From the NCBI GenBank assembly GCA_016617855.1, contig JAECUM010003653.1, positions 1 through 64,000 on the forward strand: a DNA stretch of 64,000 bases. Reading direction: 5' to 3'. The notes under the pieces were generated by a model. It was given only the letters and a program-made list of their open reading frames with translations. It did no database searches and was not told the origin of the DNA. The translations under genes and the position numbers were made by a program. Below, one piece after another: positions 1 through 12,760 of this stretch. Each line of letters opens with the position of its first letter. The first letter of the stretch is position 1. The stretch is from Megalonaias nervosa (lineage: Eukaryota > Mollusca > Bivalvia > Unionida > Unionidae).

Positions 1-17
1 TTTAGGAAGCAAGCAAG

Positions 18-30
18 TATATATATATAT

Positions 31-79
<49 letters not shown>
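18..79. repeat. (AT)n microsatellite
   Basis: Nearly pure AT dinucleotide run with one interruption near position 44. It produces spurious Tyr/Ile open frames. Confidence 0.95.
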
Positions 80-84
<5 letters not shown>

Positions 85-441
85 GGTAAAAACATTTCCA
101 ATGACCCATTCTAATGGATTTATTCAGTTCATGTACTGTGTAATTAGACAAAACACAAAACAAAAATGGTGTATAAAATTTGTGGAGTTGAGTCACATGA
201 CCAAAGCAACCAAAAATTTCCAAAAAGCAAAGGAGTGAAAGTCACATCTGACTGGTTGCTGGATCTTATTGATGTAGCCATGAAATCTGACATGGTGACA
301 GGAGTAGGGTTGTGTTATTCCATGTGGATTTACAAGAAGTCAAACAAAGGATTTGATCGGGATGTATACTGTTCATTTCGCAAAAGGACTTTTCAACTGT
401 CCACAGCTCAAGAGCTACAAGAAATACCAGTTGGCATTTAA

Positions 442-2495
442 AAAGTACATTTGTGTGCTGTAGACAAATTTGTCTGCACAAATGCACAATTTAATGAATA
501 GGTGAGATCAGACCCAAATCGTCTATCAGTATCAGTACTCGTCTGATGGCTGATTTATTGGACTAGATCTCCTGCTGGTTAAACATATTTGTATGTACAG
601 GACCCTCACTGTAACACGATAACATGACTTCAGATATCAGACTGTGACATTATGGCTCCTGATTTTTTTTTAATTTGCCGTCCTGATAGCACTATTGCTC
701 AAAACATAAGTAATATTGCTGATAGCAATAATTCAACTAAATGTGAGAAACCTGCAGCTGGTAAAAACTGTAGAATCCATAAAATACAGATTCAATTTAA
801 ACTGTACTTTTTTGTAAAATAGAAGACTTTCTCTTGTGGCACATCAGAGTGCTTCTTCATTGAGTTGATGTAAAAGTACTGTTGCAGTAGAGTGCTTCTT
901 CATTGAGTTGATGTAAAAGTACTGTTGCAGTAAAACAAAGATTCATATGCCTCATCACAGTTGCTGACTTTCGGAGAAAATATTTTATGCATTTAATATC
1001 AAGAACACCCACATGTCTCAATGGAAGTTTTTTTGTTGTTGTTTTTTAATAGGTATAAAATTAGAAAGGTCAGCAAAGAAGATTATCAGAAATTTTGTTT
1101 TGGAAGATTACCCCAGTATTTAAATAAAGTCATCTACAACTGAAATCTGATTTCCAGCATCTCATTTCTGAGATTCGAACCTAAATGCACAAATATGCTA
1201 TGAATAAGTGATTACTTATAATGTGAACTAGAGGTACAAAATGATAAGCCATAGAAATGGGATTGAAGTTAAAAAGTATCACATTGCATCCTAAAGTCTT
1301 CACTTGTAGCACTGAATGACCTTGATTATCCTCTAAAGTCAGTGCCCTTGAATCAAAAGTAGTTAATTTGTATTTTATAAAGCCATTCCCAAAACTGAAA
1401 ACTTTTAGTAAAATTAACGCTGAACAAAAATTAGACAAACTCCATTTTTTCATAAGTAAAGGGTAATTATTTTATTCTTTGAATTCTGTTCAATACAGAA
1501 GCATGGCATACATGAAAGGTAAGACCAATTCAGATAACATTAAATGCCAACAAATCTTAATGTAAATCCTTTACAGCATTAGTACACCCTTCCATTTGTT
1601 TGTACCTTCCTACTGATTTTAAAACAAAAAGCATGAAGGATAAAAAAAAAATGCACCAGACTTAGTCATTTATTGATTGATTTATAAATTCTAACCTAAC
1701 ACTGTTGACTTCTTGGTGTCTCAATGCAAATGAAAACTCCTGATATAAACATGCAAACAGACTGCTTGCTGTCCATTTCTGGTTTCTATAACAGTCTATG
1801 TCAGTAAAACTGTATCATCTGCATCCAATATTTGCAATGTCTAGTTTTAATATTTCTAAAACAAATTTAACAAAAAATAGGAGAGTCCCTTGTACATATG
1901 TGTTCAAAGAGATGTAATTCAAAATTTATGGAATTATGGAGGTTTTCAAAGACAGTGAAGGACATTGCATCTGTTGCTTAAAAAAACAGACTGGTCCAAG
2001 CATATATGGTGACTGGGTTCTTAAAAATTATTGGCGGGGGGGGGGGGTAAATAAAGAAACAGGATGGTGTGAAAATACTTTAGATGTTGATGCTAATTGA
2101 CATCATGTACAGGTATCAAGCAGATGGTATGGTAAGCTTGCATTTTGTTGCTCTCCTTGGTCTGTAATTAGTTATGCAGAATAATAATCCAAGCATATGT
2201 TAAAATATTATTCACAACATGCTATAGAAACATTAAAGGCATTGGCTAATATTTCATTTCATCAGTGAATTAATACCACAAAGAAATTCAGCTGTCAGAC
2301 CCAAAACTTGATACAATAAAAGAACTCAAAAAGACTTCTATTGATGAAATGATAGCATTGTGTCTGTATGTAAGATCGTGTATTCAGAGCTGTATTTTTT
2401 GTAGTTGTTTCAGTCATTTTTGTAGCTGTTACAGTGAGCAATGGAATAAGAGAGAGATTACATGGCAACTGAAACCCTCAGTTCAGTTATATAAT
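442..2495. other. Stretch without a recognisable gene
   Basis: AT-rich sequence with stops in all frames apart from short chance openings. I see only a 43-bp tandem duplication (846-931), a G homopolymer near 2036-2047 and a TGTGA-rich patch. It could hold the unseen last exon or 3' UTR of MRRF, but nothing in it matched. Confidence 0.5.
846..931. repeat. 43-bp perfect tandem duplication
   Basis: Two head-to-tail copies of a 43-bp unit beginning AGAGTGCTTCTTCATTG (846-888 and 889-931). I see no differences between the copies, so this is a recent event. Confidence 0.9.
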
Positions 2496-3411
2496 GTGTT
2501 ACGAGTCTAGGCTCTTACAAAAAGTAACAAAAAAGAGTGAAAACAAGCTTTGTAAAATTTAACAAATAAATTATTTCCCTAGAATACCAAGTGTGATGTG
2601 ATGTGATGTGATTATGATTTTTAACGTAGCTTTAACAATTTTTCAGTCACATCGCTACGATGTCTGCAGTGTGGCAGTTTATAGTGATGTCTAGCACTGG
2701 GGCATCATGCCACAGACATGTAGCATGATGTACCACCCAGTCACATTATCCTGACACCAGGCCGACCAGTCCTAACACTAACCTCTTAATGCTGAGCGCC
2801 AAGCGAGGCAGCTGTTAATACCATTTTTGTAAGTCTTTGGCATGACTCGACTGGGGATCAAACCCACGACCTCCCGCATCCGAGGCGGACACTCTAACCA
2901 CTAGGCCACCGGAGCAGATAGAATACCAAGTGAAAAATGAGAAAAATGGACTTATGGTTTTACGAATCAAATCCAAAAATAATCGAAGACTTAAAAATTA
3001 GAAGTCCTAGTATTAAAAAGTCCTGAATGAATCCGAGTTTGAATCCCAACGAAATCCAAAATGGAAGGCAATGACGTCTGTTGTAGTCTGCAAAGTACTC
3101 TTGTGTCAACAGTTCCTTGTTGAATCACATAAAATATTATTCCTGTTTTGAATTCTGTATAAATTTCAATAAATGTCTTTATCCAAGAATTTTTTAGGAG
3201 CACATATGTTTTTTCCAGGGAAAAGAATCACTTGAAATTCAATAAAATAAAATTTCAACTCAAACTGGTCACAACATAACTTAACGTGTCAATTGTTTGG
3301 AGCCTGACTGTGCCAATCTTCTATAAAGACAACAGTTATACACTAATTTAAGATGCAAAACAGATTCCCGGATAAGGGTCAATCTTCTAGAAAAATAGAA
3401 GTTTGTAACAA
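2496..3411 (+). mobile_element. MITE family 'TGTTACG', copy 1 (shortened, SINE-interrupted)
   Basis: The left end reads GTGTTACGAG, followed by a segment shared with the copy at 14269 (AACAAGCTTTGTAA, then ATTATTTCCCTAGAA). Later parts also match, including the AAATGTCTTTATCCAAG region and the 'ttccagggaaaa' box. The right end is probably TGTAACAA before TA at 3412. A SINE sits inside (2594-2919). It is shorter than the other two copies once the SINE is removed, so it appears to be a deletion derivative. The right boundary is the weakest part of this call. Confidence 0.6.
2594..2919 (-). mobile_element. tRNA-derived SINE, family B
   Basis: Read on the minus strand it starts with a tRNA-like head: A-box-like GGTGGCCTAGTGG, then B-box-like GGTCGTGGGTTTGATCC. 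A body follows, then a CACAT-rich simple-repeat tail (2594-2616). It is flanked by a 13-bp target duplication, AGAATACCAAGTG, at 2581-2593 and 2920-2932, so both ends are exact. It is inserted in MITE copy 1. A fragment of the same family lies at 41552-41645. Confidence 0.88.
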
Positions 3412-3867
3412 TAAACACATGTTTCATATCATGTACTCCTGGTATGGCCCTGACTTAACTTAATGATTCTTACTCTGAGAAAGAATATAATTTTTTTTTT
3501 TTAAAAGTTGTTTATTGTCACTGGTTCAGAATCAAGGTCAGAAACTAGATACAGTGCTTCTATTATTAGGTGTTTATCAATAAAAAAAATTCCACCAGGT
3601 CAAACAGAACTAAACTCAATTCTGGACAATATCAAATCCAGTAAACAAAGTTACATTACAATAGCATGTAATGGAATAAAAAAAAATTAACAAATAATTA
3701 AATTAAATATACATAACAAATGGTTGTGATCTTTCTTGTGTACAAGGGCAGTGACATGTTATACTCCACTGTCATTTATCACCTCGGAATAAACCATTAC
3801 TTCCTGTTTTAATTACTAGACCCATTGTTACAACACCTAAAAAACCACATGTTATTACATGCAAATT

Positions 3868-4118
3868 AAATATGGGTTTGGTGTTTTATGGGTTTAATGC
3901 CATTTTTCTACACATGATGGACTATACATGGTGGCCAGTATATTTGGTAGAAGAAGCTGAGAAAACCCCACGTTAGAACCACTGACCTATGAGAAGTTAC
4001 TGGCCACACATACCAAGGTTTGCCAAGCTGAGACTCGAACTCACACGAGCAGAGTTGAGATGTCAGTAATCTGTAAAGGTGAGCACCTTAGATCACTAAG
4101 CCAACGAAGGCCTGCCAA
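3868..4118 (-). mobile_element. tRNA-derived SINE, family A (diverged copy)
   Basis: The same layout as the copies at 22176, 36861 and 44066, but with many substitutions. The 'taatgccatttttc', 'ctatacatggtggccagta' and 'gagactcgaac' blocks appear in the same order. No clean target duplication is visible, so it is an older insertion. Confidence 0.75.
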
Positions 4119-4599
4119 TTAAATCTGTCTGTGCAGAGTTTATACATGGTAATCAAATATGCCAAATGATTTTGCTGAACAAAAGGAAAATACTATCCAG
4201 TTAATTCGAGTCAAGGCCAGAATAGGTTGCAAGAGACCGACAGATGAAATCAAATTAGTGAAGCTATCTGTAGGGAATCATGGCTACCAGTAAAGAAATG
4301 AAAAAATAAACACCCTCCAGCAGCCATTTGTCAAAATATGTGGTCTCCACATTCATAATAAACAAGCATAGTAAATGCATGTAACAATTAATGTCAATAA
4401 ATATAAAACCATGAACAATGAAGACACATGTATAATAATGAATTTGTATAGGTATTACAAACACAAAATGAGATTGCAAACATACATATACTAACCTCTA
4501 TCCTTGTTTCAATCAATAGAATCTGAAGAGATTGTCACGGAATTGTGTATACGTACTGTTTTTGAATATTTGGAATAGAATGTACTCGGGGGGTTTCGT
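4119..4599. other. No gene seen
   Basis: AT-rich spacer between the diverged SINE and the LINE. Short open frames on both strands have no recognisable motif. Confidence 0.5.
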
Positions 4600-4623
4600 T
4601 TTTGTGTACAGCGTTACCTGAGG

Positions 4624-5331
4624 GTGGTTTATCTACATGATACATTATTTCGATGTAGTGAGTTCAGTTCACTCCAAGCTGTACGAGTGAAGTACTTACA
4701 ATTGGGAAAACCGATTTACCTTGAGTGCACAGGCCATGCATTGCAACATAGCCAGTGTACATATAAGCTCATAGTACATTCAAATTTCACATTACGGAAA
4801 GCCTTGTCAGTAAGCGGTCCACTTCATGGCACAATATCTCCAGCAGTGCTGCAGAGCTATGTGAATTATATTTTCCTATCTGTATATGATGAAGTTCAAG
4901 ATGGCCGCTATTGCTTAACTGGCCTGAAGCAGCTGTCCCGGATTTTTGTGCCGTTTTTCATGATATATTTGCTTGTTGTCTGTCTTCATCTGCATTATTG
5001 TGTTCATCATGCATTGGCTTTTCTATCGAATGTATTTCATCATCTTTTTGTTTTGGAAACGAGAAAAATTAGACTTTTTCTCAGCTGTCTTGCTCCACTG
5101 CTACATCTTCCTTTGTTCTTGAACAAACCGCCATCACGTGATAATTGCGAGTCCACCCGTTTATGCTATGATGGATCCTCATTAATTGCTTTAAATAACC
5201 ACTCCTTGGCTCTCCACACTACCTTGTGCACTAAACTGAACGACTTGATACTACATTCATCATTCCTTAAAAGTAAACGGAAGCGAAAAAAGAAGCGTTG
5301 TTTCAAAGCTGGCCAGCGCAGAACAGGATAA
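4624..5331 (+). CDS. Upstream open frame of the LINE (ORF1 position)
   Basis: A 235-codon open frame directly upstream of the endonuclease region. It has two hydrophobic stretches in the middle and a very basic C-terminus (KSKRKRKKKR). Its place matches ORF1 of a CR1/L2-type LINE, but I recognise no RNA-binding, zinc-knuckle or esterase motif. It may be a remnant of ORF1 or simply a long chance frame in the 5' UTR. Unlike the downstream frames it has no internal stop, which is mildly in favour of coding. Function not assigned. Confidence 0.35.
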   Translation: MVYLHDTLFRCSEFSSLQAVRVKYLQLGKPIYLECTGHALQHSQCTYKLIVHSNFTLRKALSVSGPLHGTISPAVLQSYVNYIFLSVYDEVQDGRYCLTGLKQLSRIFVPFFMIYLLVVCLHLHYCVHHALAFLSNVFHHLFVLETRKIRLFLSCLAPLLHLPLFLNKPPSRDNCESTRLCYDGSSLIALNNHSLALHTTLCTKLNDLILHSSFLKSKRKRKKKRCFKAGQRRTG

Positions 5332-5454
5332 TTCCAATTATCTCCCTTTCGCCCTTTTCAGCACAGAAATTTAAAAATTAAGCATTAATTTAGATAACCT
5401 GATTCAAATCCCTATTAAATCATCAACCTTTGTGTCAACTATCCAAGAGATACC

Positions 5455-6409
5455 ACTATGCATTGCATTGTTCAATGCCCAATAAGTAGGACCACAGGAA
5501 AAGTGCACAGAAATAGTTAATTTTATCAAAGATCAGAATATCGACGTCTTTTTTATGACAGAAACATGGCTAAAAACATCAGGCGATGAACCCAACTGCA
5601 CGGATCTCACACCCACCGGTTACTACATCAAGTTGTTCCCCCGCCACTCTTGCGGAGGTGGAATTGCTGTCATCACAAAGAACTCCATGATCAACTGTCT
5701 TAACCACACTACAACCTTCAATTTCTACCACACATCGTTTGAACTAGCCCAAACCACACTCACACTGGAACAAAGGTCAGTCCATTTTTTCTGCCTCTAC
5801 CGCCCTCCTCCTAGTAGAAAAAACAAGCTGGCTGAATCTCTCTTTTTGAAGCAGCTTCCGAATCTCCTGGAGTATGGAAATTCGACAGGTGGCAACCTGA
5901 TTATTCTTGGAGATTTCAACTTTCACTTTGATTGTCCTGGAAACCCATACACATCAAAACTCCTAGATTCCATTCACGTTTTCAACCTCAAACAGTCAGT
6001 TAGCCGACCCACCCATAAACATGGTCACATTTTAGACTGGATTCTTTATAGACCTGATGATAATATTCTACAGTCCTCCCTGGTGTCCCACGAACTTGCA
6101 TCAGATCACCTCTGCAATACATGCCATCTTGACGTATCAGTCCCTAACATCCATGCAAACCTAACAACTAGCTTACCTCCTACAGCAGAAAAACTTGATA
6201 ACTGCCTGTGTTCATTGCTTGACAAACATGCCCCAGCAACCAAATGCAGAGTATCACTTCAGAAGTGTTCTCCATGGTATATCAGTGTTAGGGACCAGCT
6301 TCACACTGCTAAAAGAGACTGCCATAAGCTGAGAGGCTTTGGCTTTCCACCAGACTCACTATTCATAAGCAAATCTATGAAGCCGCTAAGAAGAATGTCA
6401 CAAACATAG
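5455..6409 (+). pseudogene. LINE endonuclease domain (APE type), broken
   Basis: N-terminal domain of the LINE ORF2, an AP-endonuclease-like nuclease that nicks target DNA. Visible motifs in order are an FNAQ-type start with an in-frame stop in place of the following residue (about 5480), TETWL, YRPPPSRK, the LGDFNFHFD block (aspartate/asparagine catalytic core), SRPTHKHGHILDWIL, and SDHLC near the domain end. The order and spacing match the APE domain of CR1/L2 elements. The frame runs to a stop at 6407. The reverse transcriptase follows in another frame after an 80-bp unreadable linker. Inactive copy. Confidence 0.85.
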
Positions 6410-8260
6410 TCCGTGCAGCGAAATCAGCCCACTACAGTACTAAGATCACGGAAAGTTCCAGCTGCAAAGAGCTATTCGAGATTACTAACAAGCTAATGTC
6501 AAGGAACAAATGTACACCACTTCCAGCTACCTTCTCTCTAGTTGACCTTCAGGACCTGTTTGCAGATTTCTTCCTTGACAAAGTACAAACCATCAGAGAT
6601 AAACTTGACAACACAATTTCAATTCACTCGTCATTATCATATAGTTGCAATACAGAATTTCAGTGGCAACTGTTAGCAGCATTTGAACCTGTCTCTATGG
6701 ATTTAGTACATACAATTGTGATGAAGAGTGCACCAAAGTCATGTGAACTTGATCTGATTCCAACATCGCTGCTGCCTGAGTGCTTAGATCCAATATTGCC
6801 TTCACTAACTGATGTTATTAATACCTCTCTCTCATCCGGGGAATTTCCATCATTTTTCACAACTGCCATAGTAAAACCTCTGATTAAGAAACCAACACTC
6901 GACCATAATGATTTAAAGAACTACCGCCCAGTTTCTAATCTCCCATTCATGTCAAAAATCTTAGAAAAAGTAGTTCTATTACAACTTGTATCTCATCTGA
7001 ATTCAAACAGTCCTTTTAGCAATGTACAGTCTGCATATCGCCCTTGCCACAGTACTGAAACTACTCTTCTAAAGTAGTTAATGACCTTCTCTCTGCTTTG
7101 TATAGCAGAAAGATTACAGTCCTCACTCTCCTTGACTTGTCTGCAGCATTTGACACAACAGACCATGATATATTACTTCACTGTCTCCAGCATGTATTTG
7201 GCATTCACGATACAGCCTTACTATGGTTCAAGTCCTACTTGGTCAACAGGACACAAATTGTGTCCGCAAATGGAAAACAATTCAGCCCAGTTGATCTCTG
7301 TTGTGGTGTTCCACAGAGGTCTGTTCTTGGACCTGTTCTCTTCATTCTATACACTCAGCCACTCTCAAGTCATAGATCATCATCCAGTGTCTCACCAATT
7401 GTACGCTGATGACACCCAAATATACAAATCTAGCCAACCAACTGAAGTTGAAGCTACCATCCAAGGTGTAGACAGGTGCATTTCCGATGTGAAATCATGG
7501 ATGACATGTAACAAGCTGCAGATGAATGATGATAAAACTGAAGCCATCCTGATTACAACACAAAGACTTTCTCATTCACATCCTTTACCTCAGACAATAA
7601 ATATCAGCAACACCAACATTAAATTTGCACAGTCAGTATGAAACCTAGGTGTTACTCTCGATAGTACTCTCTTGTTGCACCAACATGTCATGAACATATG
7701 CAAGGCTGCATATCTTGAGCTAAGACGCATCAGCTCCATTCGCAAGTATCTTTCAGGTGATGCCACTAAAACATTTGTGTGTTCCTTAGTACTTTCAAGA
7801 CTGGACTATTGTAACTCAATTCTGTCTGGTTTGTCTCAATATCTACTCCAGAAACTTCAAAAAGTTCAAAACACAACTTCTCGGATCATCCTTAAAGTAC
7901 CATGATCAGAGCACACCTCCCCCTGCTCTGTATCCTACACTGGCTATCCATTCGATCCAGAATTAAACACAAAATTTGTTCTCTGTGCTACGTTTCAATG
8001 ACGGGCTCCAGTCCAACATACCTGTCTGACCTCACTCATGTGTACACACCTGCAAGATGCTTATGCTCCTCTTCTGACACTCGTATTCTCATTATTCCCA
8101 CTATGAAAATGAATTCGTATGGTCAACATTCTTTTGCATAACAGGGCCCAGCAACATAGAACGAATTGCCCACTGAACTTAGACACAAAGACACAGTGAT
8201 TTCATTCAAGAGCGCTCTTAAAACTCACCTATTTCAACTGCAAGAACAGACTTAAAGACC
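6410..8260 (+). pseudogene. LINE reverse transcriptase domain, broken
   Basis: The polymerase part of ORF2 is spread over at least four frames. The first open piece (6496-7077) carries the RT 'thumb-side' start, with KPLIKKP, NYRPVSNLPF and LEKVV. The next frames carry LTLLDLSAAFDTTDHDILL, GVPQRSVLGPVLF (the usual GVPQGS with Gly to Arg) and HQLYADDTQIY, which holds the catalytic YADD box. The tail region has LRRISSIRKYLS and LDYCNSILSGL, typical of CR1/L2 C-termini. There is a stop at 7075 and shifts near 7400 and 7640. It cannot make a working enzyme. Confidence 0.87.
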
Positions 8261-8456
8261 TAATAATGTTTCCTTACCTTAAATATTTACAGCATGTTTT
8301 CTGTTTTCTAATTTTGTGGTATTTGTTTTTATATTTGCAATCATATCATTATATATGTTTTTTAAGTGTTGTCAAATGTTGTAGAGCACTTAGAGCTTTT
8401 AAAGATTAGGCACTATACAAAGTCCTCATTACTATTATTATTATTATTATTATCAC

Positions 8457-10170
8457 TGTATGATAGAATTGTTCATTCTGATATTTATTGTTCAGTTTTG
8501 ATACTTCCTAACTGTGTAATGCAATGTTAGATTTTATTAGAGCCTGTTTCCAAGTTCACCAGTATATAACTGAACAGAAGGATTGTATTCACATTAATGT
8601 TGCATGAATTAAGGGATGAGAGAATGTCACTTCAAGTTCTATAAGATTCTTGTCAGATACAGGTTAACATATGAACCTGAGTTTTATGATAACTTTATAC
8701 AGCAGTCCCAAAGATATGATTTTTATAAAATGATCAACTCCGCTTAGGCGCATGCTTCACATACATCATTGCATGTTATGCATGACCGTGTCACTGATAC
8801 TACACTGATTTAGACATAATATTTTCAACTGAAAGGTAGTGAAGGGCTGAAGGAGTGATTGAGTGATAGTGACAGAGCAATACTGCATCTTTGTGTCTGC
8901 ACCGTACTGTAGGTGTTCTTTTAGCCATGGTGCTAATCTGGGTTGGTATTTACCCAGCGTGCTGCTGTCATTGGTGATGTTGATCCTGAGGAAGACAATG
9001 GTTATCTCGTGGTAAGGGACCAAAGTTTCAGGATAAATGGGTCTGCAGGGAACAAGAGGTTCTATGAATAATTAGGCAGACCATGAGGGATAGACCATTC
9101 GTGATGGCTCCTTGACTATCTGACAGAGCGATGGGGCTGAAATTACCTTGTGGTTATAAATTGGATGCCGCAAGATATATGTCTCAATTTATATGAAATC
9201 AGTTATCACTATTTGAGTGAAAAATTGTCATTTTTTATATAAAACTAGCTATCACTATTTGAGTGAAAAACTGTCACTGTTTATATGAATCCAGTTATCA
9301 CTGTTTGCGTGAAACATTATCAATGTTTCGAAATTCACGTATCATTGGTTGAGTGATTAATTATTGTTTCTTTTTGTTCTTAATTTTTTTATTATTTCAT
9401 ATCATGTATTACTGTTGACTGTTCATTTTATATATTACATCCTACAATTCGTTTCAGTTAGGAACCATATCATTTTTTGTTATACTGTTTCAATTATCGT
9501 TCAGTTATTTAACTCAGTGCACATCACTGTCTTAAAGATCCAGTCTTGAAATTTATGCGCATGAGTTTGGGATAGGATTTTTTTTCTATCTTTAATCATC
9601 AATAAATAAACATCATATTTTCATTTACCATTCTTAGAGTCTTCACTGTAATCTGACCCCAACCCGTTCATCTTGTTACAGAGATATGTCATAAATTACT
9701 CTTTACCTGTGTCTTCAGCTAAATAAACTGTAACAAACATATTTGTACGCATAATGAAAAATTGATGAGTTTAAGATACACAGGCCATGGCTCCTTCAAT
9801 TTTCATTGATCAATAGTTTTGTTATATAACTTGCACTAATCTACATGTATGCAATAGTAAGCGTGAATGGCACATGTCAATAAATTGGGAGCTGCAGTTA
9901 AAAGAAAAGATGACAATGAACAGACTTAAAGGACACCAGAAATCAATGGAAATATAGAATAATAATAAAAGCACTATAGAAGAAAACCTTATTCTGAAGT
10001 ATCATCTGTGACTGTAATGCCAATATTTAAATATTGACATATCTTCAAGGAGCTGAATTTCCGTGACCTCGTATGCAAAATTTCTGCACCTATTCGGTTA
10101 CTTTTGTGATGTGACGTCATAGTAGCGACTCCAGCATCCCAACTGGCAGTTGCCAGTGTAAAAGACAATG
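8457..10170. other. No gene seen
   Basis: AT-rich DNA. Near 9190-9350 a short degenerate repeat of about 60 bp (ATGAAATCAGTTATCACT-like, with 'gtgaaaaatgtcact') occurs about three times. No exon with convincing splice sites was found on either strand. Confidence 0.5.
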
Positions 10171-10386
10171 CCATTTTGCGTTGCTTATGTGTGTAATAGC
10201 ACATTAAGAAAAGGCTGTGGACAACATTTTTTTTCCAAAAGATAAAGACATAAAGAAAGTATGGATACATTACCGCAAGCGAGTCAATTTCAAAGCAACA
10301 ACATGCAGCACTCTGTGCTCATTACATTTCTCAAAGGAATGTTACGAAAGGGATCCTGAAAAATGGCAGTTCTAGGATACGCAAAT
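10171..10386 (+). pseudogene. THAP-type zinc finger exon, frameshifted
   Basis: The frame starts MPFCVAYVC, giving the first Cys pair (C-x4-C) of a C2CH THAP DNA-binding domain. After a run of eight T residues (about 10230-10237) the frame is lost. In the adjacent frame the domain continues with FPKDKDIKKVWI, then TLCSLHF (the C-x2-H pair) and a final KWQF, ending at TAG. This order fits the roughly 80-residue THAP fold. THAP domains occur in host transcription factors and in P-element-like transposases, and which of these it came from cannot be told. One extra T, either a sequencing error or a mutation, breaks it. No partner exon was identified. Confidence 0.7.
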
Positions 10387-10399
10387 GCTAGGCCTAGAC

Positions 10400-12726
10400 T
10401 AAAAGTTGGCATTGTTCCAGACATACCGTTGGAGATTTTAAATCCTGAGAAAAAGTGTTAAATGTGTGAGTCACGAAAATAGACAGAAGGCCGAGTAAGG
10501 AACCACAAAATGCAACAATAAATTCAGATTTTTTATCTACACCAGCAGTGGTTAAAAAATCCAATAGCCTGACACCTGGGGCCCCTCTAATTTTAGTTCG
10601 GGCCCATCCTGTATTCAAAGTGAGGTGCCAGTCGGGCTTGTCGAAAAAAAATTGTCTGCCTCAGGAAACTTTAATCGCGCTGATGAAATGAGTAAATGTA
10701 TTTTCAAGATGTTGACATACATGCCTTAACACGGCACAATTGAAATCAAATCACCACTGTCCAAGGTGAAATTGAGATCTGATTTTAATGAAATGGAAGC
10801 TTTGCTAAAAATAAGATTCTAACCCACTGACATGGTCGTGTTTCAAAGAAACACAATTTTTAGTCATCTTAAAAATTTTTTAAAATAAAATCCAAAAAAA
10901 CTTTCAGTCTATGCCTGTTACATGTAGTATGTATAAACGGTAATCTGTAATGATTGGTACTGATATAAAACTATCCCTTGGGCATTTTAAATAGCTGCGA
11001 TAAAAAGAAAAGAGGTCAGGTATAAAATCAAAATTTCACATTAACTGGCTGACAATAGAAATGGGGGGGAGGCGACTACTGACCCCTCCCTTGCCCCAAT
11101 GTGTGAGCGCCCACGGGATGCGCCATTTCTCCCTGTGATATGCCTTATTATCCCCCAGGACAAGCCCCTTTTTTCATATTCTGATCAGTTGTGGCTAAAC
11201 TGCAAACCAGCTGAAGTTTTGACTTAAGTATACAAGCAATAAAGCCACTGTGACTAATTAACAGTTAATTCTTATCCTTGTATTTATGTTGCGAAATGGA
11301 CTGCCCTTTGGACATACTTCAAAGAAACCATGTTCAACAGTGTGTGTATGTAAGCACCAGCAGCTGATTGGCAAATAACCGATTCCCTATTTTGCTGTAA
11401 CTTATGATGCATAGGACTTCATTTTAACAGTTCAAATCTGCAGTCACAAGTTACCGTACATGTGGCAACTGTTTTTCCCACCTTTTATGTCCCACCTTAT
11501 TTCCTTAGGCTTAAGTCTTAAGGCATGTAACACTCTTCACTGAATAAAATATTTATTCTGAATTAGTTCTTTGGGAGCACATATACTGCATGGTATATTT
11601 TGTTTTATTCATTCTTTTAATATAATCATGGTAATTAAATTTTACATAATATGGTAGAGTAACTGGCCGAGCTTATTTGGCGGAAATGGAGATGTGATTT
11701 TGTTTGCAGAGAAAATTACCCAGCATTCACAGTGATCATTATGGGAGTTAAGCTAATTGGTGAAAATTTTATTTTGCTAATTTTTTTTTAAAATCTGAAA
11801 TTTAGGTGAATGATGTTTAATCTTAAACATTCTATTTACTGAAGAAAAAAACTTGTGTGATATTAATTATTTCGTCCAGTACTGGATATAGACATAGAGA
11901 GGCCCTAAGCTATGGGAAGCTGTAGAGGCCCTATTTGGTATAAAATAAATCTGAGAGGCCCCTTCAGACTGTGAGTTCAGACTGTGAGGCCCTAAGCTGT
12001 AGCTTGTTTAGCTTATACATAAATCCAGCACTGATTTCATCACCACAATATTCACAAGTGATAAAACAGAATATGGCATCTGTGGACTGCATACATTATA
12101 TCTATTTAATATGTATGGTTTGGGTTCTTTTTCTGAGAAATGAAAATTGACTAACATAATTTAATAATTGGAAGTTCTCTGCGAAAAATTGGGAAATATT
12201 ACGAGATCGGGAGGTAGGTGTGGAAATACCCCAAAAATTAGGAGGTTTTTCTCCCAGCTTGAGAGTTGACAGGTATGAACTGTCCGGGCCTGTGGAATTT
12301 CAGTCAGGGCTTGTGAGTTTATTTAAATCACCAGCCCGGGGCCTGTGCCTAAAAAAAATTTCTTTGAACACTGACCAGTACAGTACGTAAACTATTATAC
12401 CAGACATGTATATATTATCAGATTTGTCAATAAGCTAACTGTAGCCTGCATGTAAAATACACTGTAATTGAATCATAAGAAGGAAGCTTTTTAATGTTTA
12501 AATTAATTACTTATGATTTCTGCTTTGCAGATTTATTTGTGTTTTTTTTTAAGAACTAATGCTTAAGTTACGACTGATGAAAACCATTCTCAATGCCTTT
12601 TACACCTCCCCGGTAATGGATATTGTTTCACTCATAAGTCAGTCCCTGTTCTAGTCTCTTTGCCCAGAATTCAGTATTATCTCTCAGTGTTTCAGTGTTG
12701 GATGTATATTTTCAAGATATTAGTCC

Positions 12727-12760
<34 letters not shown>

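Larger units (their letters stand above)
4600..8456 (+). mobile_element. Non-LTR retrotransposon, CR1/L2-like, degenerate
   Basis: In order it has an upstream open frame (4624-5331), an AP-type endonuclease, a reverse transcriptase and a 3' tail. The tail includes GGCACTATACAAAGTCC followed by (ATT)n at about 8434-8452, the simple-repeat end typical of the CR1/L2 group. Several stops and frameshifts divide the second reading frame, so it cannot be active. The 5' end is not defined, because CR1/L2 copies are usually 5'-truncated and I see no flanking duplication. Confidence 0.85.

Noticed and set aside
166..441. 91-codon plus-strand frame with VTSDWLLDLI, a BRCT-like ending
   Set aside because: Only one short motif matches, no other BRCT motif or splice site supports it, and the frame lies next to a microsatellite. 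Not annotated.
2290..2345. Plus-strand DPKLDTIKELKKTSIDEM-like segment after a CAG
   Set aside because: Looks exon-like by eye, but there is no recognisable family, no donor at a sensible place and no partner exon.
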